A DNA stretch of 64,000 nt from Chitinophagaceae bacterium (GTDB taxonomy: Bacteria; Bacteroidota; Bacteroidia; Chitinophagales; Chitinophagaceae). The notes under the pieces are model-generated. The model was not told the origin of the DNA, ran no database searches, and worked only from the letters and a program-made list of their open reading frames with translations. Positions 19,659 through 29,912 of the stretch are shown here, in pieces. The translations under genes were made by a program, and so were the position numbers. Each line of letters starts with the position of its first letter. Positions within the stretch are counted from its first letter, which is position 1. The stretch covers positions 219,156 to 283,155 of the forward strand of contig JADJYK010000005.1 of the NCBI GenBank assembly GCA_016719815.1, given 5' to 3'.

Positions 19659-22600
19659 ATGAACAGAAACTACTTAAGAGGTAACAAAAAGGCCATATTG
19701 GTGGCTTTTTTTATTTGCCTGTCTTTTTCTGGCAATGGCTCAGAAAACATTTGAAGGGAAGGTTCTTTCCGCAGATAATAATCATCCGCTGGCCGGTGCT
19801 ACTGTAATAAGCAGAACTGCAGGAAAGATGGCAACTACGGATGAAAACGGAAAATTCAAAATTGAGGCTGCGGAAAACGAGATTCTTGAGGTTAGCAATG
19901 TTGGATACATTACAGTATCTGCTAAAGTAACGCTGGCATCAATTGTTATTCTAAAGCCCGAAACATTAGGCCTTAGTGAAGTAGTAGTTACGGCACTCGG
20001 AATAAAGAAAGACAAAAAGAAACTTGGTTATGCCATTCAGGAGATAAAGGGAGAAGATCTGGTGATGGCAAGAGAGACAAATGTAGTAAACCAGCTTTCT
20101 GGAAAGGTTGCGGGAGTAACGGTTGTTAGCAGTCCATCTGGTGTGGGTGGTTCGGCAAGGGTTTCAAGACGTGAAGAAAGATCTGTGGAGCTCAATAAAA
20201 ACCAGCCTTTATATGTTGTTGACGGTGTCCCGGTAAGTAATGCAATAACTGGTGCTTCCGGTCGTAATAACCTGGAGGTTGATTTTGGTAATGGCGCTGG
20301 CTTTATTAATCCTGATGATATTGAAAGTATGAGTGTGCTGAAGGGACCTGCCGCCTCAGCATTATATGGCTCAAGGGCAGCTAATGGTGTAATTCTTATC
20401 AAGACAAAAAGTGGAAAAAAACAAAAGGGAATCGGTGTTGAAATAAACAGTAATGTAACGCTTGAAACGCCATTAAAATTGCCGGAGTATCAGACAGCAT
20501 ATGGTCAGGGGAATGGTAGTGGTGGAAATTTTGCCTTTGTAAATGGAGGAGGTAGTGGCCTGGCAGATGGTACAGATGAGGGCTGGGGGCCAGCATTTAA
20601 TGGGCAGTTATTTCCACAGTTCAATTCGCCCAGAACTTTAAACGGACAGCCAATAAATTTTACCGGAGGAGACTTAAATGCTCCGGCAGGGTGTGATTAC
20701 TCCGACCTTATGGGAAGCAGATAAGGATAATCTTAAAAATTTTCTCGAAACTGGCACAACTTTCACCAATAATGTTGCTATAACAGGAGGAAACAAAGAC
20801 GGAGATTTTAGGTTGAGCTACACGAACCTCAATCAAAAGGGAATTGTTCCTAATACGGATTTGAAGAGAAACACATTTTCCGTTTCGGGCGGATACAATT
20901 TGACTAACAAATTATCTGCAAAGGCTTTTGTGAGTTATATTAAAAACAATAGTGACAACAGACCCTCCATTAGTTACGGAACAGAGAGCATCATGTATCT
21001 CTTTAATTGCTGGTTACCTGCTTCTGTTAAAGTAAGTGATATGAAAAGGCTTTGGCAGCCGGGCTTGGAAAATCAAAAGCAATACAGTTGGAATTACAAC
21101 TACCATGATAATCCATATTTGACAGTAATGGCAAATACAAATGGCCAGTACTATGACAGGATCATCGGAAATATTATTTTGAAATATGATTTTACAAAGT
21201 GGCTCAACTTGCAATTGCGGACAGCAACTGACTGGAGCAATGAAAGAAGGGAATATCGTCGTGCTTTCAGTACGCAGAGATTCCCTTTTGGTGAGTACAG
21301 AGAAACGGGTATCGTTAATGAAGAAAGGAATTCCGACTTTCTATTCACAGCAAACAAAAATATTAACAAGGATATTTCTTTTTCAGGAACCTTTGGAGGA
21401 AATCAGATGAAGCAAACATCAAGATGGAAGGAAGATGTGGCAGGGCAATTAAATACTCCCGGAATATATAGTTTGAATAATTCCCGGATAGCTTTGGTGG
21501 TTGAACAAAGCAATGTCGAAAAAAGAATTAATAGTTTGTATGGTTCAGCCGGTATATCCTATAAAAATAAATTGTTTCTTGATATAACTGGCAGAAATGA
21601 TTGGAGTAGTGCTCTGACTTTGCCGGAAAATCTGAAAGCTTTTGGTAATGAAGTAAACTCTTATTTCTACTCGTCAGCTTCCTTAAGTGCTGTAATGAGT
21701 GATATAGTTAAGCTCCCCAAGATAATCAGTTTCTTAAAACTCAGGGGAAGCTTTGCACAAGTAGGTAACGATACCGATCCATTTGCATTTACTCAAACAT
21801 ACAATAGAAGTGAGCCATTTGGTTCGTATCAAATATATAGTGAGACAAGTAGTCTGGCCAATCTTAATCTGAAACCCGAAATAAGTTCGGCATATGAGTT
21901 TGGAACAGATATAAAATTCTTTAACGGACGGCTGGGTCTTGATGCAACATACTATCAAAGTAATACGAAAAACCAGATACTTAACATTCCGCTGTCAATT
22001 ACAAGTGCTTATAGTACCAGAAAAATTAATGCAGGGTTAATAAAGAACAGTGGTTTTGAAGTGATGCTTACAGGATCTCCCCGGAGAAAGAAAGATCTGG
22101 TATGGGATGTCTTTATCAATTTCTCAGCAAACAGAAGTAAGGTAATGGAGTTGAACGATGGCCTTACGAATTATGTGATGGCCAGTAGAAGAGTAACAGT
22201 AGAAGCAAGAGTTGGTGAACGGATGGGCGATTTATATGGAATTGGTTTTGCAAGAGTACAGAGTTCGAACCCCAATGCGCCTTACTATGATGCTTCTGGA
22301 ACATATGCAGGACAAATGGTTTTTGGTTCTAACGGACGTCCGATAAAAACAACAGACCGTATTAAGTTGGGGAACTATAATCCTGATTGGCAGATGGGTA
22401 TTGGCAATAGCATAAATTATAAAGGAGTCAGGTTGAGTTTCCTTTTCGATATTCGTCAGGGTGGTGAATTGTACTCTGAAACACAAACAGTAGGAAGAGA
22501 AGGTGGTATTATTGTAGAAACGCTTGAGGGTCGTGCAAATGGCTATGATTTAACAAAGCCGGGTAATGGTGTGATTGGTCAGGGTGTTGTTTTTTCAAAC

Positions 22601-22951
22601 GTTACTAGTGGTACAATTTCACCTAATACAACAAAGGTTACAGCCCGTGAATGGCACACTGCCTGGACTGGTGGGCGGAGTATTGCTGAAGGGGTAATGT
22701 ATGATGCATCATTTGTTAAACTGCGGGAAGTACAAATTGGATATAGTATTCCTGATAAACTGTTTGGTAAGATGCCATTTAAAGGTGTTACAATTTCTTT
22801 AGTTGGCCGTAACTTATTTTTATGGGATAAAGTACCTCACATTGACCCAGAGACAATGTCCTATACTGGTGGTACCGCACTGCCGGGAATTGAATATATG
22901 AATTTGCCTTCTACTCGTAGTTATGGTTTTAACCTGAGTTTTAAATTATAA
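19659..22951 (+). CDS. SusC/RagA-family TonB-linked outer membrane protein, two frameshifts
   Basis: A nutrient transporter of about 1,097 residues. The ATG at 19659 begins MNRNYLRGNKKAILVAFF. Removing one base in the T5 at 19724-19728 (or the GG at 19731) joins this signal peptide to LAMAQKTFEGKV, and removing one G from GGG at 20689-20691 joins LNAPAG to VITPTLWEADKDNLKNF. Domains in order: carboxypeptidase-like (residues ~25-100), plug with the SusC signatures KNQPLYVVDGVPVSN and SVLKGPAASALYGSRAANGV, then the barrel to GFNLSFKL. It pairs with SusD 20 bases downstream. Two phosphoesterases follow, so an organophosphate or phosphorylated-glycan substrate is likely. Confidence 0.9.
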
Positions 22952-22971
22952 TCTATCAAAACTATAATAAA

Positions 22972-24495
22972 ATGAAACTGTTTAAAATAGCGTTTCCGGT
23001 ATTGTTTGTTTTTGTAATCGCTGGCTGCAAGAAAGACTTTGCTGATGTAAATACAAATAAAAATAATCCTACTTCTGTTACACCAGACTTGCTGTTAAGT
23101 GGTGTATTAAAAAGTACGATGGACCAACAGGTAAGTGAATCTTGGGGAATAGGAAACATAGTGGTTCAACATCATGCAAAAATTCAGTTTGTAAATGAGG
23201 ACAGGTATGGCTGGAACGAAATGAATGGAATTTGGAATAATGTTTACGGCAATTATAGGAATCTTCAGAATATTTTTGTGGCAGTTAGCGATAATCAATC
23301 AAGCCCTTATTACGGAGTTTCATTAATTTTGAAATCATGGATGTTTTCATTGGTTACAGATGCGTATGGAGACGTTCCTTATTCTGAGGCAGGAAAAGCA
23401 AAAACAAGTGCTGTCTATCAACCTGTATACGATAAGCAAGAGGATATTTATACAGGAATTCTTTCAGATCTAAAGAAAGCAAATGAGCTGCTTGCAACAG
23501 CAAATGGCACTTTTTCGGGAGATATTATTTATGGGGGTGGAAGCGCCTCTTTGCTTAAATGGAGAAAACTGGCAAATTCTCTCCGTCTTCGTTACCTGAT
23601 GCGTTTGTCGAAGAAGAAAAACGTAAACGCAGAGATGCAGGCCATAGTGAATGATCCTGTTAGTAATCCAGTATTTACTTCCAATTCAGATAATGCAGAG
23701 TTAAAGTATCTTCCGGCAGCTCCCAATCAATGGCCTTTATATGGAACCAGGGTTGGCTCTTTCGATGAATTCAGGGTAAGTAAAACACTTACCGATAGAT
23801 TGTCAGCTATTAATGATCCAAGAATAAAGGTTTTTGGAAGACCTACGCAGACGTCCGTTGCAGCAGGTAATCCGCAAATTCAAGGTGTACCAAACGGGTT
23901 GAGTGATGTAGCTGCTCTGGCCTACAATGGCGGTGTGCAGGGAGTCTCCAGAGTTGGTTATACCTTTGCCTGTCTGGTATGTAATGATAATGGACAGGCC
24001 GCTCCCGATCCTGCTGCTGCCCGTGCATTATTAATGACTTATGCCGAACTTCAGTTTATTCTCGCAGAAGCAAGACAGAAGGGAATGATTACAACCGGTG
24101 ATGCAGCCACATATTACACAAATGGAATTTCTGCAAATTTTGCTTATTGGCAATCTGTCGTACCTCCTGCATATAATCTAAATATTACTATGCCTTCAGA
24201 TTATATGACACAAGGACCTGTTGCCTATGCAGGGACAGATGCAGAGAAACTATCAAAAATTGCCTTGCAGAAATGGATTTCCTTATACTTTAACGGATTG
24301 GAGGCATGGTTTGATTGGAGAAGAACCGGTATGCCGGAAATTATTCCCGGTCCGGCAAATCTCAATAATAATAAGGTGCCGGTTCGGTATATCTATCCTT
24401 TGTCTGAACAATCGCTAAACGGTGTAAACAGATCTGCGGCTGTACAACGGCAAGGTGCCGATGATATTAATACAAGACCCTGGATTGCACAATAA
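22972..24495 (+). CDS. SusD/RagB-family nutrient-binding lipoprotein
   Basis: Surface lipoprotein of 507 residues that caps the SusC barrel and captures substrate. The signal peptide ends in the lipobox VIAGC (Cys ~19), followed by KKDFADVNTNKNNPTSVTP. Further features are the SusD-like_2 pattern SLILKSWMFSLVTDAYGDVPYSEA, YDKQEDIYTGILSDLKKA, the TYAELQFILAEA block and LQKWISLYFNGLEAWFDWRRTG. No frameshift. It is translated directly after susC. Confidence 0.93.
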   Translation: MKLFKIAFPVLFVFVIAGCKKDFADVNTNKNNPTSVTPDLLLSGVLKSTMDQQVSESWGIGNIVVQHHAKIQFVNEDRYGWNEMNGIWNNVYGNYRNLQNIFVAVSDNQSSPYYGVSLILKSWMFSLVTDAYGDVPYSEAGKAKTSAVYQPVYDKQEDIYTGILSDLKKANELLATANGTFSGDIIYGGGSASLLKWRKLANSLRLRYLMRLSKKKNVNAEMQAIVNDPVSNPVFTSNSDNAELKYLPAAPNQWPLYGTRVGSFDEFRVSKTLTDRLSAINDPRIKVFGRPTQTSVAAGNPQIQGVPNGLSDVAALAYNGGVQGVSRVGYTFACLVCNDNGQAAPDPAAARALLMTYAELQFILAEARQKGMITTGDAATYYTNGISANFAYWQSVVPPAYNLNITMPSDYMTQGPVAYAGTDAEKLSKIALQKWISLYFNGLEAWFDWRRTGMPEIIPGPANLNNNKVPVRYIYPLSEQSLNGVNRSAAVQRQGADDINTRPWIAQ

Positions 24496-24681
24496 GATAT
24501 TTTTCTCATAAACTGAATAATAGCAATCAGTTAGTTAACGTAGAAAAGCGGAACTTGTCTAAGTTTCGCTCTTTCTATTATACTTAATCCTGACAAGTTT
24601 GTAGTATTGGGGTATATAATAAATCGAAGGTTAAGTTGATGATAATTCTATTGCCTTAAGGACAGTGAAAATATAAACCAG

Positions 24682-27471
24682 ATGAAGCAAATCATTTACA
24701 TTAGTATTCTCGTTTTTTTTGTTACGAGTTCTATAACAGCTCAAAAAAAAGTAAATACATTACAGGTTCCGGGAAGGAATAAATATGCAGTAATTAATGA
24801 TAGCGGTATATCTATTTTGCCCAGTGGCCGGTTCGTAACTCCTGCCGGACAAACTATTCGTATCACTCACGACCCATTTGGTATGGCCATTTCTCCCAAT
24901 GGAAAAACGGCTGTTACATTACACAATGGTGTGTTTACAATTATTCAGTTGTTAACGCTCAGGTCGGTTCGTGTTCCAAGCTACAATCAAAGAATTAATT
25001 CGCCCCTTACGCATAATCCTGTTTCTTTAAATGTTTTTTCTGATAAACCCGATACAGGTACAGTTATTCCATCGCCGCTCAGTAATGGTTCTTTTTTGGG
25101 CATTGCGTTTGCTCCCGATTCAAAAACCATTTATTTAAGTGGAGGGGATAATGGAGCGGTGATTGTATATGACATTGAAACACTGCAACGACTCGATTCC
25201 ATTTCGCTGAACGGAAAAGTAAATGGTGAAGATTACAATGACAGTTTCACCTCAGATTTAATTTTCAATTCATCCAAAAACGAATTGCTCGTTTTAGACA
25301 GAGGTAATTTCAGAATGGTGAGAATTAATTTAGCAACAAAAAGAATTACTGCAAGTATAAAAGTAGGCCGTCAGCCTTTTGGCCTTTCACTTAGCCCTGA
25401 TAAACAAACAGCGTTTGTTGCTAATGTTGGAATGTACGAATATCCCCTGGTGAAAGGAATGGATTCATCCAACTACAATTCCATGATGATTAACTGGCAC
25501 CCATATGGAGACAATACACCCGAATCAATTTACGGAACTGAAGTTGAAGGGAGAATAATTCCTGGAGTGGGAAGTCTGCTGGTGCCTGAAGCCATGAGTG
25601 TGTTCACCATTGATTTAAATACCAACAAAACGGTTGATAAATTTAAAACCGGTTACCAGGTTGGACAAATGATTGAAGATGCCGAAGTGGTGGGCGGGGC
25701 AAGCCCCAACTCCATTGCTGTTGGCAGCAGGTATGCTTATGTTACAAATGCCACCAATGATAATATTTCAGTGATAGATTATAAATCAAGAAAAATTATT
25801 TCGCACATTCCAATAAAAGTTGATAAACGAATTGATAAATACCGTGGGTTACTGCCATTTGGTATTACATTAAGCAAGGATGAAAAAACGTTGTATGTAG
25901 CATTGCTTGGATTTAATGCAGTAGCAGTAATTGATGTAACTACGAAACGAACCAAAGGACTTATCCCAACGGGATGGGGGCCCGCAAGAGTATTATTAAG
26001 TAAAGATGAAAAAGAAATGTATGTCATCAGTTGCCGGGGTTATGGTGCTGGACCAAATGGTGGCAAAGATTTTATTAAGCCCATACAAGGAACTTACGTA
26101 GGCGATATTCAATTGGCTACATTTCAGAAAATAAAAATGCCTGATGCAAAGCAACTTGCAGTTTATTCAAGACAATCCATCAGTAACACCATGCAGCAAA
26201 CATCGTTGGTTGATGATGGAAAAAATCCGTTGCCTCCAATACCAAAACTGCGGCAAAGCCCCATCAAATACATTGTTTACATTACAAAAGAAAACAGAAC
26301 TTATGATGAAGTGCTTGGGCAAATGAAAGCAGGTAATGGCGATTTAACACTTGCAAGATTTGGTGTTAATGTAAACATATATGGCAGAGGCGATACACTT
26401 AAATTGACGGGTGCTGATGTAATGCCCAATCATACAAAGGCAGCAACCGAGTTTGCGTTCAGCGATAATTTTTATTGCGATAGTGATGCATCTATTCATG
26501 GCCATCACTGGATGATGGGTGTTATTCCCAATGAATGGGTTGAAACAAATTCAAGTGTTAATAAAACAGCTTCTTATTTTTCAAATGCTCCCGGCAGGCG
26601 TTTCCCGGGAAGTACAGGTAGTATGGACCCTGAGGACTATGCAGAAATTGGGGGTTTGTGGGAAGCATTGGAACGAAACAAAATTTCATTCTACAATTTT
26701 GGCGAAGCCAATGAAACGTCTCATGTTCGTGAAGAATGGTACGATACATTAACCGGTGCTGCACATGCAGTAATGGTGCCCATGCAAAAAGCATTGTGGA
26801 GTCGTACTTCACACAACTATGCAGGATATAATACAAATATCCCCGACCAGTTTCGCATGGAACAGTTTGAATCGGAATTTACTAAAATGTGGATGGATGG
26901 AAAAAATGAAATGCCGCAGTTAATTACCATGCAGATACCCAACGACCATGGGGCTGGTGAAAGACCGGAAGATGGTTATCCTTACCGCCATTCATATATG
27001 GCAGATAATGATTTGGCAGTTGGAAGAATCCTTCATTTTCTTTCCCGTACAAAATACTGGAAAAGTATGCTGGTTATAATTACAGAAGATGACCCGCAGG
27101 GTGGCGTTGACCATGTTGATGCTCACCGAAGTATCTTAATGATGGCAGGACCTTATGTAAAAAGGAATTATGTATCACACACTCATGCTAACTTTGGTTC
27201 TATATTGAAAGTAATTTATAATATTCTCAACATTAATTATGTAAACCAATATGATGTAACCGCATCATTACTTAATGATTTCTTTACTGATAAGCCTGAC
27301 TACACACCTTACAGTTATGTGTTTCCTGATAAACGGGTTTTTGATGCAGAACAGGCCATGAAAAAATATAACCGTACAATTGACTGGCGAAAAGTACTAC
27401 AGGGGCCAAAAATGGATAATGAAGATGAGCAAAAGGAAGACCATTATAAACAATCATCAAACAAAAAATAA
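24682..27471 (+). CDS. Secreted YncE-like propeller fused to a phosphoesterase (PF04185 type)
   Basis: A 929-residue exported protein; the signal peptide ends FFVTSSITAQ. Residues ~45-480 form a YVTN/YncE-type beta-propeller (FGMAISPNGKTAV, FGLSLSPDKQTAFVANVG, LPFGITLSKDEKTLYVAL). Residues ~530-890 are an alkaline-phosphatase-superfamily phosphoesterase (KENRTYDEVLG, NHTKAATEFAFSDNFYCDSD, DDPQGGVDHVDAH). PF04185 includes acid phosphatases and phospholipases C. Position after susCD and adjacency to a paralogue suggest release of phosphate or phosphorylated head groups outside the inner membrane. The exact substrate is unknown. The next ATG follows the stop directly. Confidence 0.88.
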   Translation: MKQIIYISILVFFVTSSITAQKKVNTLQVPGRNKYAVINDSGISILPSGRFVTPAGQTIRITHDPFGMAISPNGKTAVTLHNGVFTIIQLLTLRSVRVPSYNQRINSPLTHNPVSLNVFSDKPDTGTVIPSPLSNGSFLGIAFAPDSKTIYLSGGDNGAVIVYDIETLQRLDSISLNGKVNGEDYNDSFTSDLIFNSSKNELLVLDRGNFRMVRINLATKRITASIKVGRQPFGLSLSPDKQTAFVANVGMYEYPLVKGMDSSNYNSMMINWHPYGDNTPESIYGTEVEGRIIPGVGSLLVPEAMSVFTIDLNTNKTVDKFKTGYQVGQMIEDAEVVGGASPNSIAVGSRYAYVTNATNDNISVIDYKSRKIISHIPIKVDKRIDKYRGLLPFGITLSKDEKTLYVALLGFNAVAVIDVTTKRTKGLIPTGWGPARVLLSKDEKEMYVISCRGYGAGPNGGKDFIKPIQGTYVGDIQLATFQKIKMPDAKQLAVYSRQSISNTMQQTSLVDDGKNPLPPIPKLRQSPIKYIVYITKENRTYDEVLGQMKAGNGDLTLARFGVNVNIYGRGDTLKLTGADVMPNHTKAATEFAFSDNFYCDSDASIHGHHWMMGVIPNEWVETNSSVNKTASYFSNAPGRRFPGSTGSMDPEDYAEIGGLWEALERNKISFYNFGEANETSHVREEWYDTLTGAAHAVMVPMQKALWSRTSHNYAGYNTNIPDQFRMEQFESEFTKMWMDGKNEMPQLITMQIPNDHGAGERPEDGYPYRHSYMADNDLAVGRILHFLSRTKYWKSMLVIITEDDPQGGVDHVDAHRSILMMAGPYVKRNYVSHTHANFGSILKVIYNILNINYVNQYDVTASLLNDFFTDKPDYTPYSYVFPDKRVFDAEQAMKKYNRTIDWRKVLQGPKMDNEDEQKEDHYKQSSNKK

Positions 27472-29912
27472 ATGAAAACGATTCACACCATTGGTATTGC
27501 AATTTTCAGTGTAGTGTTTACGCTGAATGTTCAGGCACAGCAAAAAAAAGTTACTCTTCCCAATGGGTGGCGTCTTTCACCGGCTGGGCGTTCTTTACCC
27601 CTTGGTGATTTGCCATTGAACATGGCCGTGTCAAAATCAAAAAATGGATAGCTGTAACCAACAACGGGCAAAGTGTGCAAAGCCTGCAGTTGATTGACGT
27701 AAAAACTGAAAAAGAACTTGACCGGGTTATTATTCCTAAGTCATGGTATGGATTAAAGTTCAGCGCCGATGAAAAATTTTTATTTGCCAGTGGCGGAAAT
27801 GATAACTGGATATTAAAGTACGCAGTAAAAAACAGGAAACTGATTTTAAGCGATAGTATTTTACTTGGTAAGAAATGGCCCAACAAAATTTCACCTGCAG
27901 GTATTGAAATAGATGATGCTTCTCAAACCATGTTTGTTGTAACCAAAGAAAATAATTCGCTGTACGTAGTTAATCTGCTTACAAAAGAGATTATACATAA
28001 GGATACTTTGATGGAGCCTGCTTACAGCTGCCTTCTTTCTGCCAATAAAAAAGAACTTTTTATTTCATTATGGGGTGGAAAGAAAGTGCTGGTGTTTGAT
28101 GTGGCTTCAAAAAAAGTAATTTCAGAAATAAACGTTGGTGAAAATCCCAATGAATTATTATTGTCGAAAAACGGCAAGCTGCTGTATGTGGCCTGTGCAG
28201 GCGATAATGCAGTGGCAGTAATTGATATTGCTAAAAGAAAAGTACTGGAAGTATTAAATGCAGCTTTATTTTCCGATGCACCAACAGGTTCGGCCTGTAA
28301 CGGGTTGGCCTTAAGCGAAGACCAGAAAACATTGTATGTTGCCAATGCAGATAATAATTGCCTCGCTGTGTTTGATGTGGCAAGGCCCGGATTTAGTAAA
28401 TCAAAAGGATTTATTCCTGCAGGCTGGTATCCTACTAATGTAAAAGTGATTGGAAAGAAAATTTTTGTAAGCAATGGCAAAGGATTCTCATCACTGCCCA
28501 ATGCAAAAGGGCCCGACCCGTCGAAGCATGACCAGGAAGTAAACTATCAGCATGGTGATTATAAAAATAAACAAAGCCAACTGCAATATATTGCAGGATT
28601 ATTTAAGGGAACCATGAGCATTATTGATGAACCAACCCCTGCAAAGCTTTCTGCTTATTCAAAACAAGTGTATGATAACACACCCTATACAAAAGAACGG
28701 GAAATGAATGCAAAAGGCGAACCCGGCAATCCCATCCCTATGAAAGTGGGTGACGATTCTCCTATAAAATATGTTTTCTATATTTTAAAGGAAAACAGAA
28801 CATACGACCAGGTATTAGGTGATATGCCCGGTGGAAATGGTGATACAAGTTTGTTATTATTTGGAAAAAATATTACACCCAACCAGCATAAACTTGCTGC
28901 CGAATTTGTGTTGCTTGATAATTTTTATGTGGATGGAGAAGTGAGTGCAGATGGACATAACTGGAGCACAGCAGCCAATGCAAATGATTACTTGGAAAAA
29001 ACATGGCCTACTTCCTATGGCGGAAGGGGAGGACAGTATGATGCGGAAGGAAACCGTGAAGTTTCAAACCCAGACCGTGGTTTTATTTGGGACTACTGCA
29101 AAAGAGCCGGGGTAACATTTCGCACCTATGGTGAGTTTGCGGATGATTATAAAGCTAATATTAAAACACTGGAAAATCATTTTTGCCCGTATTATACTGG
29201 TTGGGATGAAAGCGTAAGAGATACAACAAGATTTTATCAGTGGAAAAAAGAATTTGATTCATTGCTGGCAATAAATGCTGTGCCCCGTTTTAATTCAATG
29301 CGGTTTATCAACGACCATACAGAAGGGCAGCGCATTGGTCGTCCATCACCATTTGCACATGTGGCCGATAATGATTTGGCAGTTGGTTTGTTTGTTGAGT
29401 ATTTATCAAAAAGCCCTATCTGGAAAGAGACTGCCATTTTTATTGTGGAGGATGATGCACAAAATGGCCCCGACCATGTAGATGCTCACCGTACAACAGC
29501 ATATGTGGCAGGAGGCTTTGTAAAAAGAAATTTTATTGACCATACAATGTATTCCACATCATCCATGCTGCGTACCATTGAACTGATTCTGGGATTACCA
29601 CCAATGAGCCAGTATGATGCTGCTGCTGAGCCAATGTGGAGATGTTTCTCTTCTGCACCTGATTTAACTCCGTTTCATTCAGTACCTGCATTAGTTGATT
29701 TAAATGAAAAGAATACAAAAAACACAGCCAGTGCAAGATTGAGTGAAACATTTGATTTCAGTAAAGAAGATGCAATACCCGACCTTGTATTTAGTGAAGT
29801 TATATGGAAGGCAGTAAAAGGTGAGGGCAGCATAATGCCTGCACCGCGGCGAAGTGCTTTTTTACGAACAGCACCAAATGATGACGATGACGAAAGAAAA
29901 CCCAAAAAATAA
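27472..29912 (+). CDS. Second YncE-propeller/phosphoesterase paralogue, one frameshift
   Basis: A paralogue of the preceding gene, about 813 residues. The ATG abuts the upstream stop and starts MKTIHTIGIAIFSVVFTL, a signal peptide. The frame breaks in the A6 at 27639-27644: seven A gives SKSKKWIAVTNNGQSVQSL. The propeller lies roughly at residues 50-340 (FDVASKKVISEINVGENPNEL). The phosphoesterase half carries KENRTYDQVLGDMPGGNGD, DNFYVDGEVSADGHNWS and VEDDAQNGPDHVDAHRTT. Tandem duplication with divergence suggests related but distinct substrates. It overlaps the start of the next TonB receptor gene. Confidence 0.87.
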